DNA of 17,235 nucleotides from an uncultured Aquincola sp. (GTDB lineage Bacteria > Pseudomonadota > Gammaproteobacteria > Burkholderiales > Burkholderiaceae). Under the pieces are notes generated by a model. The model did not search any database. It was not told the DNA's origin and was given only the letters and a program-made list of their open reading frames with translations. The stretch is taken from the NCBI GenBank assembly GCA_937883885.1, contig CAKZXL010000071.1, positions 1 through 17,235 on the forward strand, in the 5' to 3' direction. The translations under genes and the position numbers were made by a program. Of the stretch, positions 6,012-12,958 are shown piece after piece. Each line of letters starts with the position of its first letter. Position 1 is the stretch's first letter.

Positions 6012-6915
6012 CTAACGTCGAGCCGTAGCAAGGTCCCCCGCCCATAGCTCCGCGAGGTGAGGGAAGTTCCAGTTTGACGTCGGCTCCCGGCCAACGATTC
6101 GCTCTCGTGCTCCCGAGTGCGATAAGTCAATACTTGTCACGCTGATCGGCATGTTGGACCGGGTCGAAAAAAACGCCTTGACAACCGGGGTGGTCAGCGA
6201 AGTCGGATTTTGCTCGACAACCACAGCTAACTTGCCCGACTCAAGTTTCACGAGGGATCCGATCGGATAGATGCCGAGGCTTTTCACGAAAGCGCCCATC
6301 ATCTTTTCATCGAAATGGCCTTTCCAGGAAATCATGCGGGCTATCGATTCGGCCGGGTCCCATCCTGCCTTGTAGGGGCGTTGGGAGGTAATGGCGTCAT
6401 AGACGTCGCAGATGGCGCCCATGCGGGCCAGCTGCGAAATCTGAGCCCCAGCCAGCTGGTGCGGATAGCCGGTGCCATCGATTCGTTCGTGGTGGTGGAG
6501 GCAGACATCCAGGGCGCTCTGAGGAGCGGTGCCACCCGTCAAGAGTTCATAGCCACGTTCTGGGTGACTGCGCATCACTGTGAACTCCTCATCAGTGAGT
6601 TTGCCAGGCTTGTTGAGGATGGTGAGCGGCATCGTGGCCTTGCCCATATCGTGGAGCAGTCCAGCCAACCCGGCTTCACGGCAGCCGTCAGCATCGAGCC
6701 CTAGTTCCCTACCCAAAGCAACCATCAAAGCGCAGACGGCCACCGAATGCATGTATGAGTACTCGTCGCGCGTCTTCAGGCGCGCAAGGCTGACCAGTGC
6801 ACCGGGGTTGCGAAAGACAGACTCGGAGATTTCCTCGACGAGGGGCATGCATTGCGCCGTGTCCACTGCATGCCCCAATCGCGCCTCGTGAAGCATCGAC
6901 TGGACTGCGTGCTTA
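6012..6915 (-). pseudogene. HD-GYP domain of interrupted cyclic-di-GMP phosphodiesterase
   Basis: About 301 residues of the C-terminal catalytic part. The metal-binding HD-GYP signatures are all present: H in YMHSVAVCALM, HD in LLHDMGKA, H in SHPERGYELL, HH in CLHHHERIDGTGYP, then AICDVYDAITSQRPYK. The distal tail GSLVKLESGKLAVVVEQNP is typical of DUF3391-HD-GYP proteins. Known members hydrolyse cyclic di-GMP and lower its level, favouring motility. The open frame continues to 6968, but its first 17 residues come from the terminal repeat of the IS5 element. The genuine upstream part is at 8553-8912. The TAG stop is at 6012-6014. As it stands, the domain could be made only if translation started inside the IS end. 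Confidence 0.9.
6910..6915. repeat. IS5-type target duplication, left copy
   Basis: TGCTTA precedes the left terminal repeat and recurs at 8553-8558. Gene homology across the junction (CRHSK continuing to HAVQSML) supports this exact boundary. Confidence 0.8.
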
Positions 6916-8552
6916 GTTGGCCCTGCGAAATCCATTTCCAGCGTGCCGACACGGCCATGTGATCGCAAGAGCGGCAGCGGTCACGGCTCCAGCGCGACTT
7001 CAGCGCAGGAGACTGGATGACGCAGCACTTCCGCCATGGCCGCCGCATACAGCGCCATCGCGGACAAGGCCAACAAAACGCCACCCAGGCCCAGCCGGGC
7101 GATGGCCCGCAGCAGCCAGCGGATGTTGAAGCCCGCCGCGCACAGCACCGCATGCAGCGCGTCGCCTTCCGCGCCCTTGAGCCAGCACCGGTCCATCCGG
7201 TGGTCGGCCTTGGTGTGGCCGATCAACGGTTCGATGGCCTGTCTGCGCTTCAACCAAGTCCGCTGCCTGGGGCTGAGCGACTTGAACTTGCCGCGGTGGA
7301 TCACCTCCACCGGCGCCACGTCCTTGTCCACGCCCCGGTAGCCCAGGTCCACGATGGCGGCGGTGGGCTTGACGCCGATGTCCTGCAGCAGGTTGGTGGT
7401 CTGCTCGATCTGCGCGGCCAGCGTGTGGCCGTCGTACGGGTTGCCTGGGAAGCTGCGCGCGCCCACCATCAGGCCGTGCTGGTGGGTGACGGCTAGGCTC
7501 ACCTTCACGCCGAACTCGTAGGGCTGGCGGGCCTTGCCCTTGCCGATGCACTCGGCCTCCGGTGCGTGCAGGGCATACAGCTTGTTCTTGTCCTTGGGCC
7601 GCTGCCGGTGGATGCGCTCGGCGCGCTCAACCCAGGTGTCCAAACTGGCGCGGGTCTCGTCGGCCAGGCCGCCCATCTTGCGGCGCACCTCGCGCAGCAG
7701 TCGGCCCAGGATCGTGCGCTGGCGCTTGAGCACGGCCCGCAGCCGCTTGAACTGCTTGGCATGGGCATAACCGCCCGCGCGCCGTCGCAGCGTCTGGCCC
7801 TCGTGCTGGTGGGTCTGCTTGAGCTGGATGCCCGCGCGCTTGGCCAGCCGGGCGATCTTCTCGCGCGCCAGCTCCAGCAGCCGGCTGTCGGTGGGGTGGG
7901 CGATGGCCTTGCTCTGCACGGTGGAGTCCACGATCACGCGCTCGAACTCGGTCTTCTTGACTGCGCCCATGGCCACCGCCGCCTCGATGGTGGTCTTGAG
8001 CAACTGCTCGACACCGGCCTCGCCCAGCACCCGACGGAAGCGGCTGATCTGCGCCGGGTCACAGGGCAGGCGCGGCTCAAAGTAGACCTGCCCGCTGAAG
8101 AACTGGAAGTACACGTCCTGCGACCAGCGCACGACCACCGACTCGTCGCTCTCGTTGTAGGCGTGCTTGAGGTACAGCAGCGCCACCATCAGCCGGATGG
8201 GCAAACGCGGGCGGCCGGCGTTGCTGACGCCGGCACCGGCCACCGCCAGGCTGGGGCCGAACAGGTCAGAGCCTTCCACCGGCCGGCCCTTGCGATCCCG
8301 GTGCGCGAACACCGGCGCCAGCGAAGCCTCGATCTGCGCCCACGGCATGGGCGTGGCCAGCACCGCCAGCGCGTGGCGCAGGTCGATCATCTGATCGAGC
8401 CGGGCGCGAAAGAAGTCGTCGGTGGCCATCGGTGGTGACTCCAGAACTCCCAGAAACCGACGTCCATTGGAATGCTTCCCGGGAGACTTCACCATCGGAA
8501 ATCACCCGAAAGTCGTTTCAGGACAACGACTTGGGAGCTTTGCAGGGCCGAC
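6916..8552 (-). mobile_element. Complete IS5-family-type insertion sequence (1,637 bp)
   Basis: The termini are GTTGGCCCTGCGAAAT reading in from the left and GTCGGCCCTGCAAAGC reading in from the right. They are imperfect inverted repeats of about 15 bp. The 6-bp direct repeat TGCTTA flanks both ends. The element carries a single intact transposase on the minus strand and splits the HD-GYP gene. Assignment to IS5 rather than the related IS1182 group is from the transposase style and is not certain. Confidence 0.88.
6981..8429 (-). CDS. IS5-family-type DDE transposase
   Basis: A 482-residue transposase from ATG 8429 (MATDDFFRARLDQMIDLRH); TGGAG lies about 12 bases upstream. A longer frame from 8495 is possible but lacks family resemblance. 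The N-terminal domain is helical (IRLMVALLYLKHAYNESDE, VYFQFFSGQVYFEPRLPCDP, ISRFRRVLGEAGVEQLL). The catalytic triad fits D in RVIVDSTVQSKAIAHPTD, D in AIVDLGYRGVDKDV and E in QAIEPLIGHTKADHRMDRC. The tail GDALHAVLCAAGFNIRWLL is typical. A long helical insertion lies between the first and second aspartates. The frame is intact, so the element may be mobile. Confidence 0.93.
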   Translation of the reverse strand: MATDDFFRARLDQMIDLRHALAVLATPMPWAQIEASLAPVFAHRDRKGRPVEGSDLFGPSLAVAGAGVSNAGRPRLPIRLMVALLYLKHAYNESDESVVVRWSQDVYFQFFSGQVYFEPRLPCDPAQISRFRRVLGEAGVEQLLKTTIEAAVAMGAVKKTEFERVIVDSTVQSKAIAHPTDSRLLELAREKIARLAKRAGIQLKQTHQHEGQTLRRRAGGYAHAKQFKRLRAVLKRQRTILGRLLREVRRKMGGLADETRASLDTWVERAERIHRQRPKDKNKLYALHAPEAECIGKGKARQPYEFGVKVSLAVTHQHGLMVGARSFPGNPYDGHTLAAQIEQTTNLLQDIGVKPTAAIVDLGYRGVDKDVAPVEVIHRGKFKSLSPRQRTWLKRRQAIEPLIGHTKADHRMDRCWLKGAEGDALHAVLCAAGFNIRWLLRAIARLGLGGVLLALSAMALYAAAMAEVLRHPVSCAEVALEP

Positions 8553-8558
8553 TGCTTA
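8553..8558. repeat. IS5-type target duplication, right copy
   Basis: TGCTTA, identical to 6910-6915. Confidence 0.8.
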
Positions 8559-8912
8559 GAATGCCGGCACACCTGCTGTGCTTTTCGCAGCTCCTCTTGG
8601 AGACCTACCGAAGGTGCTGGTGGCAGCGTGGCTCTTAACGGTGCAGAGCTAGGGCACGAAGCGGTGGTTGTGCTCGCGACGTCAGTCGTTGCGACGGGTG
8701 GGACAGCGGTTGGCTTCTTGACGTTCCCACGTCAAGCCCAAGGCTGGTATCGATCCAACACTCATTGATACCGCTGCCGTGCGCTGCGCGTAGGTCGTCA
8801 GGATCGGTCAGCACAAAGCGCGACTTCCAGAACGGATGCCGCACCCAAGAACTATCGAAGGCGTGCAGATGCATACCCAGCTGAAGGTCAGCAACAGCGA
8901 TTTTTTAAGCAT
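8553..8912 (-). pseudogene. DUF3391 N-terminal part of the interrupted HD-GYP gene, with two frameshifts
   Basis: The first part of the phosphodiesterase gene. The minus strand from 8874 reads MHLHAFDSSWVRHPFW, SRFVLTDPDDLRAAHGSGI and ECWIDTSLGLDV, the DUF3391 signature that normally precedes HD-GYP. Two single-base losses break it. At 8901-8906 a run of six A follows ATG CTT; seven would give MLKKIAVADLQLGMHLHAF in one frame. Near 8724-8728, after GLDV, the frame must shift to continue as NVKKPTAVPPVATTDV, then VGLQEELRKAQQVCRHSK, where the IS begins. As it stands the frame from 8874 stops at 8635. The residues after the second shift join the HD-GYP part across the IS (RHSK to HAVQSML). Confidence 0.85.
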
Positions 8913-8935
8913 AAGGGCCTGACTAAGCGACCGCT

Positions 8936-8962
8936 TTATCGGCTAGCAGTCACGAACCTTAG
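8936..8962 (-). promoter_or_regulatory. Possible sigma-28 (flagellar) promoter of the HD-GYP gene
   Basis: The minus strand carries a perfect GCCGATAA (8943-8936), the -10 element of sigma-28 promoters, 23 bp ahead of the ATG at 8912. CTAAGGTT lies 11 bp upstream of it, a partial match to the -35 TAAAGTTT. Read as TAAG-N14-GCCGATAA, it is one base short of the ideal spacing. It would tie the phosphodiesterase to the motility regulon. Confidence 0.35.
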
Positions 8963-9004
8963 TGGATTCCCACACTTTATCGCGATGGCATCAGATCTGA
9001 TGGC

Positions 9005-10069
9005 CTAAGCTGCTTGTGCTTTACGCAGTCCTGCCGGGGCAATATGCAAGGCTTGTCGATACTTGGTCACCGTGCGGCGAGCCAACTTCAAACCCTGACG
9101 AGCCAGGAGTTTCGTGATATCGGAATCTGTGAGGGGTTTGTTCGCAGGCTCTTCTGCAATAAGGTCCCGCAACAGGCTACGAATAGCCTTGCCGGACATT
9201 TCGGCGCCACCCGGCATCACCATTGCTCTTGAAAAGAAGTGCTTGAGTTCATACATTCCCACGGGCGTGGAAATATACTTGTTACAAGTGACCCGAGAAA
9301 CTGTAGATTGATGAACCCCGACCGCAGCGGAGATTTCACTGAGTGACAAAGGCTTAAGCCCCATTTCCCCATAATCAATGAAATGTCTTTGGCGGTCCAA
9401 TACTGCTTGAGCAACAGCCACAATCGTGCAAAATCTTTGCTCGATGTTCCGCGTCAACCACTGAGCTTCTGCCAGGTGCTCTGTGAGTCTGCCGCAGCTT
9501 CCGCGCTTATTTGACTTGTAAAGTTCGATTAGACGTCTATTGACGTGCATGCGGGGGACCACTGCGGGATTCAGGACCGCAATCCAGCGCCCGCGATGGC
9601 GCCGGGCAATCACGTCTGGCACGATGTATTGAACTTGTTCCGTGCTGTGCTGAAGCCCTGGCTTAGGATCAAAGGATCGAATAGCTGAACACGCCTTTTC
9701 AATGTCCTTTTGTGAAGCTTGCAGGTGACGCTCAAGATTGGGTAGATCTCGATTGGCCACCAGCTTCAAGTGGCCGGAGATGATCCGCGTGGCTAGTTCC
9801 GCACGCTGCCGTCCTCTATCTGGCGAGCTTGAAGAAGCAAGCATTCCTGCAAGGAACGCGCTCCAATGCCGACCGGATCCAGGCTTTGAACGATACCCAA
9901 AGCGTCTTGAACCTCTTGAGCGGTCGCCGGAGGGTCTAGCCATTCAGCCCCTGTTAGCAGTTCCGGGTCAGTGCGGAGGTACCCATCTTCTTCTAACAAG
10001 TCGACCAGGGCATGGGCAAGTGCCCACTGCCGCTGGCTCAGCTTCCGCAGACCGATTTGGCGATGAAGG
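9005..10069 (-). pseudogene. rpoN: Sigma-54 factor remnant: 5' end deleted, one frameshift
   Basis: About 350 residues of RNA polymerase sigma-54 can be read in two frames. The first, 10069 to about 9805, starts inside the core-binding domain (LHRQIGLRKLSQRQWALAHA, LLEEDGYL, QSLDPVGIGARSLQECLLLQ). The second, to 9005, runs RAELATRIISGHLKL, SFDPKPGLQ, YIVPDVIARRHRGRWIAVLN. It goes on through the DNA-binding part with the helix-turn-helix (LSEISAAVGVHQSTVSRVT) and the RpoN box ARRTVTKYR. A missing base near 9800-9815 separates the frames. The activator-responsive region I and part of the core-binding domain, about 130 residues, are gone, cut exactly at the IS3 end. A functional sigma-54 cannot be made from this copy. 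Lower GC than its neighbours suggests a separate origin. Confidence 0.9.
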
Positions 10070-10108
10070 TGAACCGGCCCGGGTTTCGTGGAGGCCAGTT
10101 GGTTTAAG

Positions 10109-11026
10109 TCAGGCCGCGATGGCGACCTGCTCGGCGAGATGCCGATAGTAGTTTGCCTCAGCCTCGGCAGGCGGGATGTGGCCGATGGGCTCCAGCAGTC
10201 TGTGGTGGTTGAACCAGGACACCCATTCGAGCGTCGCGAGTTCCAAGGACTCCTTGGTTTTCCAGGGTGCTCGGCGATGGATCAATTCGGCCTTGTAGAG
10301 CCCATTGATCGTCTCAGCCAGGGCGTTGTCATAACTGTCACCCTTGCTGCCAACGGACGGCTCGACACCGGCCTCGGCCAATCGCTCGGAGTACCGAATC
10401 GAAACGTATTGCGACCCGCGGTCGGAGTGAACCACGAGGCTGCGGTCGCGCTCCGGTTGTCGTGCGTACAAGGCCTGCTCAAGCGCGTCGAGAACGAAGT
10501 CCGTCGTCATCGAACTGCTGACGCGCCAGCCCACGATGCGCCTGGCGTAGACATCGACGACGAAGGCCACGTACTGCCAGCCTTGCCAGGTCGAGACGTA
10601 GGTGAAGTCCGAGACCCAGAGCTGGTTCGGCCGCTCCGCCTTGAACTGCCGGTTGACCTTGTCGAGCGGACATGGCGCCTTGCGATCGCCGATCGTGGTC
10701 CGCACGACTTTGCCTCGGATGACGCCTCGCAGCCCAAGGCGCTTCATCAGTCGCTCGACCGTGCACCGCGCCGCCGCGGTCCCCTCTCGGGTCAACTGCC
10801 GCCAGACCTTCTCGGCGCCATAGACCTGCATGTTCGCCTGCCAGACCCGTTGGATCTCGGGGGCCAGAACATCGTCGCTCCGGGCTCGTGCACAGCGCCT
10901 GTGCGGTTCGCGCTGGAGCGCCGCGTGCCGGCGATATCCGGACGGGGAAATCTGCAGAACCTTGCAGATCGGCTCGACCCCGAACGTATCCCGATGCTCG
11001 TCGATCAGCGCCCTCAGGACTTGAAT
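10109..11026 (-). CDS. IS3-family transposase OrfB (integrase core)
   Basis: The frame is open from about 11050 through ATT 11026 to the TGA at 10109, about 305 residues. It overlaps the end of orfA in the -1 frame, so it is probably made as an OrfAB fusion by ribosomal frameshifting, possibly at GCGTTTTTCGCC (about 11040-11055). An independent ATG occurs only at 10831. The sequence opens [32 protein letters not shown], then the HTH_21 region ([11 protein letters not shown]). The rve catalytic core follows: D in [17 protein letters not shown] in [13 protein letters not shown] and E in [15 protein letters not shown]. The frame is intact. Confidence 0.9.
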   Translation of the reverse strand: MQVLRALIDEHRDTFGVEPICKVLQISPSGYRRHAALQREPHRRCARARSDDVLAPEIQRVWQANMQVYGAEKVWRQLTREGTAAARCTVERLMKRLGLRGVIRGKVVRTTIGDRKAPCPLDKVNRQFKAERPNQLWVSDFTYVSTWQGWQYVAFVVDVYARRIVGWRVSSSMTTDFVLDALEQALYARQPERDRSLVVHSDRGSQYVSIRYSERLAEAGVEPSVGSKGDSYDNALAETINGLYKAELIHRRAPWKTKESLELATLEWVSWFNHHRLLEPIGHIPPAEAEANYYRHLAEQVAIAA

Positions 11027-11337
11027 CGGCGGTCGAGCTCCGCCTGGGCGAAAAACGCGCTGGCCACCTTCAGGATCTCATTGGCGCGACGCAGTTCCTT
11101 GACCTCGCGCTCGAGCTCCTTCATCCGCTTCGCGTCGGCCGTCGTCGTGCCTTCGCGCACACCAGCGTCGATCTCGTGGCGCTTCACCCAGGTCAGCAGG
11201 GTCTGCGGAACGCAGCCGATCTTCGGGGCAATCGACTCGACCGCCAGCCACAGCGACGGGTACTCCCCTCGGTGCTCCAGCACCAGGCGCACCGCGCGCT
11301 CGCGGACTTCAGGCGAGAACTTGTTCGACTTGTTCAT
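11014..11337 (-). CDS. IS3-family OrfA (helix-turn-helix)
   Basis: A 107-residue protein from ATG 11337 with GGAG just upstream. The N-terminal helix-turn-helix is clear ([40 protein letters not shown]), followed by a leucine-zipper coiled coil ([20 protein letters not shown]). It ends [16 protein letters not shown]. This is the normal IS3-group OrfA layout: it binds the terminal repeats and dimerises. The TGA at 11014-11016 overlaps the start of the OrfB frame. Confidence 0.93.
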   Translation of the reverse strand: MNKSNKFSPEVRERAVRLVLEHRGEYPSLWLAVESIAPKIGCVPQTLLTWVKRHEIDAGVREGTTTADAKRMKELEREVKELRRANEILKVASAFFAQAELDRRFKS

Positions 11338-11384
11338 GGCTCCATCTTCTCAAAGGTTGGAGCCTCCACAATTCCCGGGCCGGT

Positions 11385-12068
11385 TCAGTGCTGTTCGTCC
11401 AGCAGGGGCAGCACCTGCGGCGAGCGCGCTTCCAGCTTCACCGGCATGCCGCGCCAGGTGCCCTCGGCGTCGGCGACGAGGCCGAAGCCGCCCTCCGCGC
11501 CGGCGCCTGCCGACGACGCGGCCGAGGCCGGTGCCGAGGCCGCACCTGCCGCAGGCGCGCTCTCGTTCATGCGGGCATGGGCTTCCACCTTCACTTCGGT
11601 GACGGCGTCGTTCACGTGGATGGCGGCCTGGCGCAGCCGCACACGCTCCACGCGCGGCGCATCGCGTTCCACCTTGGGCTCTTCGCTGTCGGTCTTGAAC
11701 TGCCAGCTGGCCACGCCCTCCTTGGGCCGCAGCACATGGGCCTCCAGCTGGTCGGCCTGCAGCGCCACCACGCGCAGCGGTCCGCCGTGGCGGAAATCGT
11801 TGACGTCGCGCCAGCGCCAGCGCAGCAGCACCTCCCGGGCGTCGACGAGGAAGGGTGCTCCGCTGCCGGGCGCGGCGCCCACCCACAAGGCGCCGGCGCT
11901 GGCCTGCGGCGGCCGCAGCAGATGCAGCTGGAACGGCGCGGCGATGCGCACCGGCACGCCCAAGGCGTCGGTGGCGTAGCGCTCGATAGGGCCGCGCAGG
12001 TAACGCCAGCCGAGTGATTTCGAAATCAGCACAGCGCCAACCAGGACCGCGAGCAAAACGCAAACCAC
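11385..12068 (-). pseudogene. AsmA-family protein, 3'-truncated by IS3
   Basis: About 227 residues of an AsmA-type protein, a family of large inner-membrane-anchored proteins linked to lipid transport between membranes. It begins with a membrane anchor (VVCVLLAVLVGAVLIS) followed by the hallmark YLRGPIERYATDALGVPVRI and long beta-rich sequence (LLRWRWRDVNDF, LRVVALQADQLEAHVLRPK). An alanine-glycine-serine-rich insert lies near residues 165-190. Family members usually run well beyond 600 residues, so most is missing. The final TGA at 11387-11385 is the first three bases of the IS3 repeat. A basic leader (RRRHAPGSRFRPRSRWLR) precedes the GTG at 12068 in the same frame. The likely original ATG at 12141 is out of frame by one base, suggesting an additional frameshift near 12120-12130. 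Confidence 0.8.
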
Positions 12069-12316
12069 ACGCAGCCAGCGGCTACGGGGGCGAAAGCGCG
12101 AACCAGGAGCATGGCGGCGCCTGTTTAGACAGGAGACTCATCAACCATGAGCGATTGTCTGGACAGTCGTTGTAGAGACGAGTCACCCAGCGCCGCTAGC
12201 GGCAGTCAGACGCCCCTTACGAAAGACCAATAAGAACGCCATCCCCTCAGGTCAGTGGGACGTAAGAACGATGAAATCGTTAACGAGCAGCATAGGCTTG
12301 GCAACCTTGCGCGGGC
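12069..12316. other. Gap with the AsmA leader and two small palindromes
   Basis: Up to about 12141 this is the leader of the broken AsmA gene. Beyond, I see no gene. A perfect 12-bp palindrome GCCGCTAGCGGC (12192-12203) and AACGAT-GAA-ATCGTT (about 12267-12281) occur, neither followed by a T run. Confidence 0.5.
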
Positions 12317-12580
12317 TCAATGTCCAGCCGAAGTGAAAAGTACTGGCGCACCATAGATTACAGCAAACGCAAGGAAAACCAATATTAAGAGCGTCGCTAA
12401 CGCCATGCCCAAACGCCGCTTGCGGCGTTCGCTGCGATCAATGTCCCATTCGCGTGCCACCCGCAGCGTTTGACCCCGAAATTCACCATTGGCTATCGCT
12501 TCACAAAAGCGAGGATATCCATGCGCCTGTACCCAAATTTCCATGTCTGCCACGCTCTGAATATTAACAATATCTTTCAT
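12317..12580 (-). CDS. Small single-pass membrane protein, unknown function
   Basis: An 87-residue protein. The N-terminal half is soluble (VADMEIWVQAHGYPRFCEAI, NGEFRGQTLRVAREW), then a strongly basic patch (RSERRKRR) and one hydrophobic helix near residues 56-80 (LATLLILVFLAFAVIY). The basic residues before the helix predict a cytoplasmic N-terminus. The motif W-x-x-x-H-G-Y-x-R-x-x-E-A-I-A-x-G-E-F followed by A-R-E-W is one I have seen in small hypothetical membrane proteins of proteobacteria. No function is known to me. The ATG at 12580 lies 6 bp after the stop of the coiled-coil gene, so the two form an operon. No strong ribosome-binding site is visible, which suggests translational coupling. 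Confidence 0.7.
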   Translation of the reverse strand: MKDIVNIQSVADMEIWVQAHGYPRFCEAIANGEFRGQTLRVAREWDIDRSERRKRRLGMALATLLILVFLAFAVIYGAPVLFTSAGH

Positions 12581-12586
12581 GGCGCT

Positions 12587-12865
12587 TTATGAGAGTAATT
12601 GTTGACACCCGATCGCAATGCGTAAGGAAGACAGCTGACATTCCAGATCGTTGGCTCGCGTTTCCGCGGCGATTATAACTGTCTGAATCTCTTTTAGTAA
12701 GCGCTCTCTCTGCATCACCAGAAGCTCGCCGGACACGGACGACTCTGCGTCGAGCATCCTGCGCTGACGCGTAATGTGCGCTTGCAGTTGCGCTTCCCAA
12801 GCACGTAACCATACAAGCTGCTCGTCAACAGAAGCTTCATGCATTCTAGTCCAATCGAACTTCAT
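12587..12865 (-). CDS. Small coiled-coil protein, unknown function
   Basis: A 92-residue protein, highly helical: VDEQLVWLRAWEAQLQAHIT, RQRRMLDAES, then LLVMQRERLLKEIQTVIIAA and ANDLECQLSSLRIAI. Heptad-like leucine spacing suggests one or two coiled coils. There is no signal peptide or membrane helix. The ATG at 12865 was chosen because upstream sequence runs into the divergent cyclase gene; ATG 12844 is an alternative. It is the first gene of a two-gene minus-strand operon with the membrane protein, head to head with the diguanylate cyclase across about 93 bp. Low GC matches the cyclase and not the flanking ISs. I do not recognise a family. Confidence 0.6.
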   Translation of the reverse strand: MKFDWTRMHEASVDEQLVWLRAWEAQLQAHITRQRRMLDAESSVSGELLVMQRERLLKEIQTVIIAAETRANDLECQLSSLRIAIGCQQLLS

Positions 12866-12871
12866 TTTGTA

Positions 12872-12900
12872 TGTCTGGCAATCGCGGTGGTGAGTATAAT
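12872..12900 (+). promoter_or_regulatory. Possible divergent promoter region for the cyclase and the small-gene pair
   Basis: A perfect -10 TATAAT lies at 12895-12900, 58 bp ahead of the cyclase ATG, though the -35 position (TGTCTG) is poor. On the other strand TATACT (12898-12893) could be the -10 for the gene starting at 12865. The two -10 elements overlap, so the promoters would compete. Confidence 0.3.
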
Positions 12901-12958
12901 GATTTGCAACCCGTAAATCGAACTCAAGAACATCTTTAGAACGTGACTTAAAAGAAAA

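Larger units (their letters stand above)
10070..11387 (-). mobile_element. IS3-family insertion sequence (1,318 bp) without target duplication
   Basis: The ends match as inverted repeats. The left reads TGAACCGGCCCGGG then GTGGAGGC, and the right read inward also starts TGAACCGGCCCGGG with GTGGAGGC after a short variable piece. Two overlapping genes, orfA and orfB, lie on the minus strand. IS3 elements normally leave a 3-5 bp duplication. Here the flanks are AGG on the left and GTG on the right, so none is present, and truncated unrelated genes abut each end. Confidence 0.93.

Noticed and set aside
7566..8438. Plus-strand open frame opposite the IS5-type transposase
   Set aside because: Composition is that of an antisense frame, with no start signal and no recognisable motif.
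10088..11602. Long plus-strand open frame (504 codons) opposite IS3 orfA and orfB
   Set aside because: Antisense shadow of well-identified transposase genes; it spans the IS boundary and shows no family pattern.
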